From JAICIG01 sp035532215 (GTDB lineage: Bacteria; Planctomycetota; Planctomycetia; Pirellulales; JAICIG01): a stretch of DNA of 24,122 bases. The DNA lies in the NCBI GenBank assembly GCA_035532215.1, contig DATKRK010000082.1, forward strand, positions 1 through 24,122, in the 5' to 3' direction. The translations under genes were made by a program, and so were the position numbers. The notes below the pieces were generated by a model. The model saw only the letters and a list, made by a program, of their open reading frames with translations, was not told the origin of the DNA and searched no databases. Below are positions 11,360 through 17,074 of the stretch, piece after piece. The number at the start of each line of letters is the position of its first letter. The first letter of the stretch is position 1.

Positions 11360-11510
11360 GCGAGGGCGCCCGGCCCTCCATGCCCGCTCACGTCTCGCCG
11401 GGCGAGGGCGCCCGGCCCTCCATGCGTTGCTTAGGTCTCGCCGGGCGAGGGCGCCCGGCCCTCCATGAGTTGCTTAGGTTTCGCCGGGCGAGGGCGCCCG
11501 GCCCTCCATG
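11360..11510. repeat. Four-copy 43-bp tandem repeat array with palindromic core
   Basis: Four identical 23-bp units, each containing GAGGGCGCCCGGCCCTCCAT, start at 11360, 11402, 11445 and 11488. The linkers between them are also alike (GTTGCTTAGGT-TCGCCGG type), so the true period is 42-43 bp. The core folds as GAGGG/CCCTC around CGCCCGG and overlaps a TCGCC-G-GGCGA hairpin. The array sits between two convergent genes, beginning at the last base after the CpaE-like stop and reaching into the 3' end of the gvpA paralogue. It may act as a bidirectional terminator or REP-like element. Confidence 0.9.
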
Positions 11511-11767
11511 AGTTCGCCCTCGGCCGCCGCCGACTGTGCCAGCCGGGAACCGAACTGTGGGTTCATCGTCCACCAGTCGATGCCGATCTCGCGAGCTTTG
11601 TCTACGGAAGCGACCAACAGCCGGATCTGGATCGTCAGCAATTCGATGTCGACGAGTTTGACTTTGATGTCTCCGACGATGACGAGTCCCTTGTCCAGAA
11701 TGCGTTCGAGCACGTCGGCCAGACCGGCGCTGTTCACGGCGTGCGTCACGTTTTGCTGCTTGGTCAT
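11474..11767 (-). CDS. gvpJ: GvpJ-like gas vesicle protein (third GvpA paralogue)
   Basis: This 97-residue protein has a GvpA-family core at residues 15-67 (LADVLERILDKGLVIVGDIK, then LVDIELLTIQIRLLVASVDK), ending in the EIGIDWW motif typical of GvpJ/GvpM-type minor paralogues rather than the main shell protein GvpA. In known systems these paralogues work in shell nucleation or tip formation. It is the last gene of the gas vesicle operon. The final 11 residues (MEGRAPSPGET) and the TAA stop are encoded by the repeat array, so the natural C-terminus has been replaced or extended by repeat DNA. The start overlaps the end of an 81-codon frame as ATGA. Position corresponds to gvpA3 of the Serratia-type order. 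Confidence 0.88.
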   Translation of the reverse strand: MTKQQNVTHAVNSAGLADVLERILDKGLVIVGDIKVKLVDIELLTIQIRLLVASVDKAREIGIDWWTMNPQFGSRLAQSAAAEGELMEGRAPSPGET

Positions 11768-12009
11768 TGCGTCCCTTTAGGCTGCTCGGTTGGATGGTCG
11801 GGCGCGGCTTTCACCAAGGCGGCCCAGCCCCCTCGATCGTCCGGACTTTCGCTTCTTCGCGCGTGCGCATCGTGACGATGCGCCGAACCCACCACGATCT
11901 TGCGTCGCACGCGGCCCGGCGAAACGCCGAACCTTTGAGCGACGACGTCAAGTTTCTCGAAGTCTTGATGTTCATCGCGTCTCCTTTCGGCTTGGCTGGT
12001 TCTCGTCAT
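11764..12009 (-). CDS. Alternative small ORF in the gvp operon (81 aa)
   Basis: This frame overlaps the zinc protein stop by ATGA at its start and the gvpJ-like start by ATGA at its end, the coupling pattern seen elsewhere in this operon. The product begins MTRTSQAERRRDEHQDFEKL and is charged and basic, with no recognised domain. Against it, third-position GC is only about 65% and its ribosome site is weak compared with the 54-codon frame inside it. It is listed as the alternative reading; the true product remains open. Confidence 0.35.
   Translation of the reverse strand: MTRTSQAERRRDEHQDFEKLDVVAQRFGVSPGRVRRKIVVGSAHRHDAHARRSESPDDRGGWAALVKAAPDHPTEQPKGTQ
11811..11975 (-). CDS. Small basic ORF in the gvp operon (54 aa), preferred frame
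   Basis: This frame has an excellent ribosome site (AAAGGAG, five bases before ATG) and about 76% GC at third codon positions, in line with its neighbours. It encodes 54 residues starting MNIKTSRNLTSSLKGSAF and ending GAGPPW, with a strongly basic middle (WWVRRIVTMRTREEAK). I do not recognise it. It competes with an overlapping 81-codon frame (11764-12009) on the same strand; only one of the two is likely to be real. It lies 30 nt after the zinc protein gene and 43 nt before the gvpJ-like gene. Confidence 0.45.
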   Translation of the reverse strand: MNIKTSRNLTSSLKGSAFRRAACDARSWWVRRIVTMRTREEAKVRTIEGAGPPW

Positions 12010-12356
12010 TCGGAGTGACCTTCGGCGGAGACCCGGCCGAGCCCCCGGCATCGCAGGCAATTCAGCCCGCTGGAGGCGTCGAACCCCAGGCCGCTGCAGA
12101 CCGGGCACACGCAAGTCGGCCCGGCTGGCGGCTCGACGACGCCCGTCCCGTCGCAGACTGGGCATGTGAACGTCTTGTGGCTGCCCGTGCCGTGGCAATA
12201 GGCGCAGGTCACGTGGGGGACCGGCACGCTCACGAAGCCTTCGCCCTGGCAAACCACGCACAGGGATTGCTCGGAAAGCTGGTTGTACGGATCGGTGCCC
12301 CTGCCTTGACAGAACGCACAGCGGATTTTCTCACGGACGATCGTCGGCGTAGCCAT
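12006..12356 (-). CDS. DnaJ-type zinc-finger protein with six CXXCXGXG motifs
   Basis: This 116-residue protein is almost entirely built of CXXCXGXG motifs, at residues 13-20, 33-40, 51-58, 65-72, 84-91 and 100-107. DnaJ itself has four; here there are six, with no J-domain and no C-terminal substrate domain. The motifs should bind three zinc ions in pairs. By analogy with DnaJ and related zinc-finger chaperones it may hold hydrophobic client proteins, and the gas vesicle shell proteins are obvious candidates; that is inference. It has a clear TTGAGGAG ribosome site and lies 12 bp after gvpK. Its place corresponds to gvpX in the Serratia-type order, but I cannot say whether the sequences are related. 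Confidence 0.8.
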   Translation of the reverse strand: MATPTIVREKIRCAFCQGRGTDPYNQLSEQSLCVVCQGEGFVSVPVPHVTCAYCHGTGSHKTFTCPVCDGTGVVEPPAGPTCVCPVCSGLGFDASSGLNCLRCRGLGRVSAEGHSE

Positions 12357-12368
12357 CGTTCGGTCTCC

Positions 12369-12725
12369 TCAAATCAGTTTGCCTAACGGGCCCAGATCCA
12401 GGTTCAAATCTTCGTCTTCCAAGCCAAACTCTCGTTTGAGACGCTGCATTTGCTCGGACAGTTGCAGAAACGCGGCGCCCAGCCGTTCCACTTCCTCGTC
12501 GCTCAGCGATCCGGCCTCGACGCGGCGGATGGCCTGCCGTTCGAGCAATTCGCGAATCAACTCGATGAGCGTCAAAACGAGCTTGGCCAGCCCGTTTTTC
12601 GCGTCAGTCGAGTTGAGCGAGATGCGCGGGGCCTGCCGCGGCGCGGCGGGTTCGACGTGCTGAAAGGTGCGAACGAAATCATCCAATGCTTGCGAATCGG
12701 CCCGAGGCGCTGCGGCGACCGTCAT
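12369..12725 (-). CDS. gvpK: Gas vesicle protein GvpK
   Basis: The protein has 118 residues, the usual length. The family signature is clear: NGLAKLVLTLIELIRELLER, then QAIRRVEAGSLSDEEVERLG and the C-terminal EDLNLDLGPLGKLI. GvpK is a conserved minor gas vesicle protein needed for assembly in several systems; its exact role is not settled. The first ~40 residues are variable and rich in Ala and Pro. The start overlaps the stop of the GvpS-like gene by ATGA, pointing to coupled translation. Confidence 0.96.
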   Translation of the reverse strand: MTVAAAPRADSQALDDFVRTFQHVEPAAPRQAPRISLNSTDAKNGLAKLVLTLIELIRELLERQAIRRVEAGSLSDEEVERLGAAFLQLSEQMQRLKREFGLEDEDLNLDLGPLGKLI

Positions 12726-12952
12726 GTCTTCGCTCCCAGCGGCGAAACGCCGCTATTGAAAGGGCCGGGCTGTCGGGCGGACTCGACCGAGGTCAGCACC
12801 AATTGCAGCCCCAGATAAATCAAATCGATGTTGGCGACCGAGATCATCACTTCGCCCGCCACCACCACGCCCTGATTGAGCACGCGATCCAGCGTTTCGC
12901 ACAGCGAAATGTGTTCCGCGTCTGACAGTTCGGCGCCCGGCAACTGATTCAT
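12722..12952 (-). CDS. gvpS: GvpS-like gas vesicle protein (second GvpA paralogue)
   Basis: This 76-residue protein has a GvpA-family core. The sequence LCETLDRVLNQGVVVAGEVM followed by ISVANIDLIYLGLQLVLTSVE carries the YLGL-LVLTSVE signature of the GvpS/GvpM subgroup. Such paralogues are minor components thought to act in nucleation. I chose ATG 12952 (GAGGAAG ribosome site) over the longer frame starting at 13078, which would overlap the upstream gene by over 100 bp. Gene spacing is 10 bp upstream and ATGA overlap with gvpK downstream. It corresponds to gvpA2 of the Serratia-type order. Confidence 0.9.
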   Translation of the reverse strand: MNQLPGAELSDAEHISLCETLDRVLNQGVVVAGEVMISVANIDLIYLGLQLVLTSVESARQPGPFNSGVSPLGAKT

Positions 12953-12962
12953 GGCTTCCTCG

Positions 12963-13382
12963 TCAGAGCAAACGCTCGTATAGGCTGCGCGCCTGACGAA
13001 GTTCGCCGGCGTCTTCGTGGCTCTTGGCGATCTCCAACAATCGCTCGAGCGCGTCGTATGCCTCGGGGGCGCCGGCATGCTCTTCGGCCAATTCGAAATA
13101 AATCGACATCGCCTGGTGGATCGAATTTTCCGCCCGATACATGTCGGCGAGGTTCAGCAACTTGCTCAACAGCGGCGTGGGTGGAGGGGACGCGGGCGGA
13201 GGGGACGCGGACGAATCGATCCTGGGCGCAGCAGCGCCCTCGGCCGGCCGGGACGGGGCGGCAAGAGGAACCTCCGCCGCCTGAACCGCGAGGGTCGCGG
13301 GCGCCGCCGCGTTTTGAACTTGGGTGGCGGCCTCATGACGGTCATGGGCCGACGCGTGCGAATGATGCTTGTCGCCGCTCAT
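12963..13382 (-). CDS. TPR-like protein at the gvpW position
   Basis: This 139-residue protein has two parts. Residues 1-70 are low-complexity, with a His-rich start (GDKHHSHASAHDRHEA) and an Ala/Pro linker containing PPPASPPPTP. Residues 72-139 are helical and TPR-like (LLNLADMYRAENSIHQAMSI, then AYDALERLLEIAKSHEDAGE and QARSLYERLL). TPR folds bind proteins, so a scaffold or adaptor for assembly factors is likely. The start has AGGAG six bases upstream. It lies between gvpG and the gvpS-like gene, where gvpW sits in the Serratia-type order; whether the sequences are homologous I cannot check. Confidence 0.72.
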   Translation of the reverse strand: MSGDKHHSHASAHDRHEAATQVQNAAAPATLAVQAAEVPLAAPSRPAEGAAAPRIDSSASPPPASPPPTPLLSKLLNLADMYRAENSIHQAMSIYFELAEEHAGAPEAYDALERLLEIAKSHEDAGELRQARSLYERLL

Positions 13383-13426
13383 CTGATTCTCCTGGGCTGG
13401 CAGGCGAGACGCCCCGCGCCGTGGTG

Positions 13427-13762
13427 CTAATCGTAGGCCGCGTCGCCGGCGGTTTCCTCGCTGTCCTCGTCGTCCTCGTCGTCCTCGTCGTCATCGTCCG
13501 CGACGTCTTCGTCTTCAGCGACGCCGTCCGCACGATCGCGAGCGTCAATTTGTTCCAGCCGCTCGAGCAATTCCCGCTCGCTGCGATCGAACTCCTCCTC
13601 GGTCACCTGGCCGGTCTCCAACAGCACGTACATTTCGCTCAGTTGGTTGCGGATCGATTCGGCCTCGTGAGCAATTTCTTCTTGGGCCGCGTTATAGATA
13701 TTGCGAAACACCGACATCAGGCCGCGGGCCGGGGCCAGCAAAAGATCATCGAGCAAGAACAT
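13427..13762 (-). CDS. gvpG: Gas vesicle protein GvpG with acidic tail
   Basis: The 111-residue protein begins MFLLDDLLLAPARGLMSVFR, the typical GvpG N-terminus. A coiled-coil region follows (EEIAHEAESIRNQLSEMYVL), then the conserved GQVTEEEFDRSERELLERLE. GvpG is an accessory factor that interacts with GvpF/L and other minor Gvps in assembly. The C-terminal ~30 residues are unusual: an almost continuous run of Asp and Glu encoded by a 9-bp tandem repeat. ATG 13762 is chosen because it aligns with the family and has GAGGAA upstream; the open frame itself continues to 14170 without matching anything. It starts 14 bp after gvpF. Confidence 0.93.
   Translation of the reverse strand: MFLLDDLLLAPARGLMSVFRNIYNAAQEEIAHEAESIRNQLSEMYVLLETGQVTEEEFDRSERELLERLEQIDARDRADGVAEDEDVADDDDEDDEDDEDSEETAGDAAYD
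13463..13498. repeat. 9-bp tandem repeat encoding the GvpG acidic tail
   Basis: Three exact copies of GTCCTCGTC (13463-13489) and a fourth with one change (GTCATCGTC, 13490-13498). On the coding strand the unit gives Asp/Glu triplets. Its length is likely to vary between strains by slippage without shifting the frame. Confidence 0.85.
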
Positions 13763-13776
13763 GGCGGTTCCTCGGT

Positions 13777-14550
13777 TCAGATGTCCAAATTCAAGTCGAC
13801 GAAATTGTGCGGCAGCCAGGGACCGTTGAAATCGAACGAGAAGTGGTTGTCGAACCGGCGCGCGGCTTCGACGACGCCGTCCTCGAACTCCTGCTGGGCC
13901 TTCTCGCCGATCAAAAAGGCCAGGTTCATGATTTCCTGTTCGTTGCGCGGCTTGTTTTCCTTGACCTCGAAGCTGCGGGTCTGCAGGGCCTGGGTTACGA
14001 TCTGGGTGCAGGCGGCCCGCTGTTCGCCGAGCAGGCGGTCGAACGTGCGGCCGAGTTCGATCATCTCGTCTTTCGTCGGTTGCCGGCCGCGGAACAACTG
14101 GTCGCGCAGCTCTCGCAAATCGTCTTGCGTTTCGACGAAGTATTCGAAGATGTTCGGCACGTCCCAGCACGCGCGCAACCCCATTTCGACTTTGCCGGCC
14201 ACTCGACGAATCTGTTCGATGAACTCTTCGCGGTTGCGGACCAAGATGTCGCGCGCCGCGTCCGGACTATCGGCCACCAGCCCGAACGCCACCGGCAACA
14301 CGACGAACTCCTGCCGCAGCCGTTTGAGCGCCTCGTGGTGGGCGGCCAGGCGGCGGCGTTCGGGGCGAAGCTTGCCGCCTGGCGCCTCGCTGACCACCGC
14401 CGCAACACGGCCGTCGCTCAGCGCGCGGACTGCGGCGCCGTCGATGCCGGTCCAATCGAAGCGGCGGTCCTGGTCGCACTCGATCACGGCATACAAGTAT
14501 TGGCCTCGCGCCGTCTTGGTCGCCGATGGGTCGGAAGCAGTCGCAAGCAT
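13777..14550 (-). CDS. gvpF: Gas vesicle protein GvpF/GvpL family (first paralogue)
   Basis: This 257-residue protein has the family's two alpha/beta domains. The N-terminal part has GQYLYAVIECDQ and VLPVAFGLVADSPDAARDIL (LPV-FG). The middle has a long helical pair. The C-terminus has MNLAFLIGEKAQQEFEDGV and the diagnostic FNGPWLPHNFVDL. GvpF/L proteins bind GvpA and gather the accessory proteins for nucleation; in cyanobacteria GvpF lines the gas-facing side. The start has AGGAG eight bases upstream. It lies between the GvpV-position gene and gvpG, as expected for gvpF1. Of the three GvpF/L copies in this locus, this is the one inside the shell operon. Confidence 0.94.
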   Translation of the reverse strand: MLATASDPSATKTARGQYLYAVIECDQDRRFDWTGIDGAAVRALSDGRVAAVVSEAPGGKLRPERRRLAAHHEALKRLRQEFVVLPVAFGLVADSPDAARDILVRNREEFIEQIRRVAGKVEMGLRACWDVPNIFEYFVETQDDLRELRDQLFRGRQPTKDEMIELGRTFDRLLGEQRAACTQIVTQALQTRSFEVKENKPRNEQEIMNLAFLIGEKAQQEFEDGVVEAARRFDNHFSFDFNGPWLPHNFVDLNLDI

Positions 14551-14568
14551 CCTGGAATCTCCTGGGCG

Positions 14569-14877
14569 TTAATAATTGAGTTCTCGAACAAAGACCCCGC
14601 CGGGCGGTTCGGCCGCGGGCCGAGGCAGGCTCGGGCCCGGCGGCGCCTGTTCGGCGATCGAGCGGAGCCAGTTTTCTTTCTCGCCGATTTCGGCCAGCCG
14701 GGCGTCGATCTCGCCGTGGCGTTCCAAGAGCCGGCGCAACTCGTGTTTCAATCGCGTGCGCTCGTGGGCCAGCGAAGCGAGTTCGAGCAGCGCGCCGCCG
14801 GCGGTGCGGGCGCGGCGTCGATCGAGCAGTACGCCGAGCGTTTTGATGTTTCGCGTGGTCTTGCGTTCGCCCTTCAC
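14569..14877 (-). CDS. Small coiled-coil protein at the gvpV position
   Basis: This 102-residue protein uses a GTG start, supported by AGGAGG eight bases upstream; the longer open frame from 15021 would overlap gvpN by 110 bp. The product starts (M)KGERKTTRNIKTLGVLLDRR and continues as a long charged helix (ELASLAHERTRLKHELRRLL, then ERHGEIDARLAEIGEKE), with a Pro-rich tail. The helix is probably a coiled coil. It sits between gvpN and gvpF, the place of gvpV in the Serratia-type cluster. An accessory or structural role in assembly is inferred from position only. Confidence 0.75.
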   Translation of the reverse strand: MKGERKTTRNIKTLGVLLDRRRARTAGGALLELASLAHERTRLKHELRRLLERHGEIDARLAEIGEKENWLRSIAEQAPPGPSLPRPAAEPPGGVFVRELNY

Positions 14878-14911
14878 GGTTTGGTCCTCCTCGCGACAAA
14901 TCGGTCTCGGT

Positions 14912-15874
14912 TCAGGTGATCGACGCCAGCGCGTGCCCATTGGCGCCGTTCGGCCGGCTGCGCGGCGAGCAAACCTGGTCGATAATCTCGTCGAGTCGGT
15001 CGAGATCGAGCGCCTCGCCATGCCGGGTGATTTTGACCGTGTCGGTGCAAAGCACGTCGCGGCACGTCTCGCGGAAGATCGCGTCGCCGCCTTCGGCGCT
15101 GGCGCCTCGCAGGGCGACGATCTTGGCGATCATGATGCAGGCCCGAATCGTCGGCCGGTGGTGGTTGACGCCCAGGCTGCGGAAACGGCGAACGATTTCG
15201 ACGATCCGGGCCACGGCTTCTTCGGGCAACCCGCTCTTGGCGGCGGTGATCGCGGCTTCCGTCTGTGGATCGTGGTGGCCGAGCTTGATCGTAATCATGC
15301 GGTCGAGCAAGGCGTCTTGCGTCTTGTGGACGCCCGCATACTCTTCCGGATTGCTCGTGAACACGGCGGCGAAATCGCTGTGGACCTGCATCTGGTTCTC
15401 GCAACTGCGACCGCTGGGCAGTTCCAACAATCGCTCCTCGAGGATGCTCAGCAGCACGTTGTTGGCCTCCGGCCGCGAGCGATTGAATTCGTCGTAGATC
15501 AGCGTAAATCCGAATTTGCAGGCCGTCGTCAGCCGGTTGTCGACCCAGACCTTGGAGAAGTTCTCTTCCTGCTTGACCACCGAATGGATGAAGTTGTCGA
15601 CGACTCGGGTGGCGCGGTAGCCGTTCTGGCCCCCGATGAGGTCGGAACTGCCGAACTCGTCGTCGCCGTGAATCAGGATCACGGGCCGACCCAGCGCTGC
15701 CGCAATGTGCAACGCCAGCGTGGTCTTGCCCGTGCCGGCCGGACCGCTGAAATGGACTGGGTAGCCGGTCTTGAGGTAACACATGGCGCGGTCGGTCAGG
15801 GCGCGGACGTACGCGGTTTCGACGAAATTGGGCTTCTGTTTCGGCAGCAGCACGGTCAGCGGTTCTGTGCTCAC
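14912..15874 (-). CDS. gvpN: Gas vesicle protein GvpN (MoxR-like AAA+ ATPase)
   Basis: The 320-residue protein has a Walker A at residues 44-52 (GPAGTGKTT), a Walker B in FTLIYDEFNRSRPE, sensor-1-like AVFTSNPEEYAG and an arginine-finger segment DALLDRM. The stretch HGDDEFGSSDLIGGQNGYR is characteristic of GvpN. It is the ATPase that drives vesicle enlargement, working on the shell or on GvpC. I chose GTG 15874 because an AGGAG ribosome site lies ten bases upstream; the ATG at 15943 would add a Pro/Arg-rich extension not seen in the family. It lies after the GvpC-like gene and before the gvpV-position gene. No key motif is missing. Confidence 0.95.
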   Translation of the reverse strand: MSTEPLTVLLPKQKPNFVETAYVRALTDRAMCYLKTGYPVHFSGPAGTGKTTLALHIAAALGRPVILIHGDDEFGSSDLIGGQNGYRATRVVDNFIHSVVKQEENFSKVWVDNRLTTACKFGFTLIYDEFNRSRPEANNVLLSILEERLLELPSGRSCENQMQVHSDFAAVFTSNPEEYAGVHKTQDALLDRMITIKLGHHDPQTEAAITAAKSGLPEEAVARIVEIVRRFRSLGVNHHRPTIRACIMIAKIVALRGASAEGGDAIFRETCRDVLCTDTVKITRHGEALDLDRLDEIIDQVCSPRSRPNGANGHALASIT

Positions 15875-15979
15875 GGGTTCAATTCTCCTCGATGCGAACG
15901 CGGTTGACGGATCAGCCCCCAGGGGCGGCGGCTGGCGCCTCATCGGCGCGCAAGCACGCCGCCCCTTTCGACCGCTGGT

Positions 15980-16450
15980 TCATTGTTCGTGCTTACCTGC
16001 GTGTTCCCGGCCTTTCCCGTGCTTACGCCGGGCGGCCTTGCCGTCTTCGTGGCCGTGCCAGATGCGGCCGGCTTCCTGAAGGTCCTTGGCCAAGGCTTGC
16101 CGCGCTTCTTCGAAGCCGTGAAGCATGCGGTCCAGATGTTCGTGACGGGTTTCGCGGCAAGTTTCCAGGGTTTGCCGGAGGCGTTCTTGCAGTTCGCGGA
16201 AGCGTTTGCCGATCTGCTCGCGCGTCTCGGCGACTTGTTGCACTTGTTCCTGGCGTTCCTTGCTCAGGGTCGAGCGAACTTGCGTCGCCATTGCGTCGTG
16301 CTCGCGACCGAGGCGTTGCAAGAGCTCTTCGGCGCTGGATAACAGATGCTCGGTCTCGGTACGCAGCGAGTCCAGCGTCTCGGTCCGCGCGTGCGCGCTG
16401 ACGGCAATCTGTTCGGTCAGGGCCTTCATGTTTTCGGTGAACGTGGCCAT
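15980..16450 (-). CDS. gvpC: GvpC-like coiled-coil protein
   Basis: This 156-residue protein is nearly all helical. It begins MATFTENMKALTEQIAVSAH, continues through LRTETEHLLSSAEELLQRL and EQVQQVAETREQIGKRFREL, and ends with a basic, His/Lys-rich tail (GKAARRKHGKGREHAGKHEQ). GvpC is the outer helical protein that stiffens the gas vesicle; its sequence diverges widely between phyla. I do not see clean 33-residue repeats as in cyanobacterial GvpC, so the call rests on helical character and on its place right after gvpA and before gvpN. The ribosome site is GGGGAG. A strong hairpin lies just upstream in the mRNA. Confidence 0.65.
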   Translation of the reverse strand: MATFTENMKALTEQIAVSAHARTETLDSLRTETEHLLSSAEELLQRLGREHDAMATQVRSTLSKERQEQVQQVAETREQIGKRFRELQERLRQTLETCRETRHEHLDRMLHGFEEARQALAKDLQEAGRIWHGHEDGKAARRKHGKGREHAGKHEQ

Positions 16451-16508
16451 TCGAAATTCTCCCCAGGGTTCGGCTCGATAAATGTTTTGCTCGCAAATTC
16501 CCTTCCTT

Positions 16509-16560
16509 GTGCTTCCACCGAGAGGGAACCCGAAAAGGCGCCCTCTCGGATGGAAAGCAC
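16509..16560 (-). terminator. Strong stem-loop between gvpA and the GvpC-like gene
   Basis: Arms GTGCTTCCACCGAGAGGG (16509-16526) and CCCTCTCGGATGGAAAGCAC (16541-16560) pair with one small internal irregularity near the middle and one bulge, around a 14-nt loop. There is no U-run after it on the minus strand. This suggests a leaky terminator or a 3' stabiliser of the gvpA message. Either would raise gvpA output over the rest of the operon, as the shell protein is needed in great excess. Confidence 0.8.
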
Positions 16561-16583
16561 ACGCCCCGTTCTGCCCCGACGCG

Positions 16584-16802
16584 TTAGGCGGGCTGAGCCG
16601 CGGTGGCGGTCAGGCCGATGGCCTCGGCGTACTTCAAGTACGTCTCGACCGACGCGACGACTACGCGAGCTTCGATCGAGAGCAACTCGATGCCGACCAG
16701 CGACACCTTGGCCCAGGCATCGATCACGATGCCCTTGTCCAGGATGCGGTCGACGACCTCGGCCAAGCTCGAGCTGTCCGTAGACTTCATCACCTTTGCC
16801 AT
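16584..16802 (-). CDS. gvpA: Major gas vesicle shell protein GvpA
   Basis: The 72-residue protein has the normal GvpA length and the core SSLAEVVDRILDKGIVIDAW, then VSLVGIELLSIEARVVVASVE and TYLKYAEAIGL. This is the closest of the three paralogues to the main shell protein. It forms the ribbed amphipathic wall of the vesicle, hydrophobic inside and hydrophilic outside. ATG 16802 has GGAG eight bases upstream; the longer frame from 16832 is not needed. It is the first gene after a 272-bp gap with a predicted sigma54 promoter, and is followed by a stem-loop, both consistent with high expression. Confidence 0.96.
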   Translation of the reverse strand: MAKVMKSTDSSSLAEVVDRILDKGIVIDAWAKVSLVGIELLSIEARVVVASVETYLKYAEAIGLTATAAQPA

Positions 16803-16859
16803 GACACCATCTCCTCTCAAAGCAAGACACATCTTTCGTCAAAACGTCAACGAGACGTA

Positions 16860-16873
16860 ATGACTGCAGTCAT
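16860..16873. promoter_or_regulatory. Perfect 14-bp palindrome in the gvpA leader
   Basis: ATGACTGCAGTCAT is its own reverse complement. It begins about four bases after the predicted sigma54 start point (near 16877). As DNA it could be an operator. As RNA it can fold into a 5-bp stem with a UGCA loop at the very 5' end of the message, a place where hairpins protect mRNA. The choice between these is open. Confidence 0.55.
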
Positions 16874-16886
16874 GGAAGCGGACTCA

Positions 16887-16904
16887 ATGCGAAGGCCGTG
16901 CCGC
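16887..16904 (-). promoter_or_regulatory. Predicted sigma54 (-24/-12) promoter of the gvpA operon
   Basis: On the minus strand the sequence is GCGGCACGGCCTTCGCAT. Aligned to TGGCACGNNNNTTGCW it matches 10 of 12 fixed positions, including GG at -25/-24 and GC at -13/-12 with the correct 12-bp step. It predicts a start near 16877 and a leader of about 75 nt before gvpA. The sigma54 activator gene in the same cluster makes it credible. It was the only match with correct spacing I found on this strand across the gvp locus by eye. Confidence 0.65.
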
Positions 16905-17074
16905 GCCCGGTTGCCGTTTTCTCAGGGCCTCTCTAATTGCTTGTACGACAGGAGTTGTGTTCGCAAGTCATCCAGCGCCCCAGCGCCCGATGGTTGCGAG
17001 CCTTGCGTCCGCACGGGCGCCGCTTACCTGCTTGAGACTCGAATTCCCTGCTTGCGCCCACGTTGCAGCCCCAT
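16905..17074. promoter_or_regulatory. Upstream region of the gvpA promoter (possible activator sites)
   Basis: This is the rest of the 272-bp gap between gvpF3 and gvpA. It contains an inverted pair TCGCAA (16961-16966) and TTGCGA (16994-16999), with 33 bp between starts, about 60-110 bp upstream of the -24 element. That is a normal distance for a sigma54 activator site. The pair is short and could be chance. No gene is seen. Confidence 0.35.

Noticed and set aside
11360..11510. CRISPR array
   Set aside because: The spacers are nearly the same as one another, the period is 43 bp with only four units, and no cas gene is present.
15875..15943. Longer GvpN start at ATG 15943
   Set aside because: The extension is Pro/Arg-rich and unlike the family; GTG 15874 has an AGGAG site and fits the expected length.
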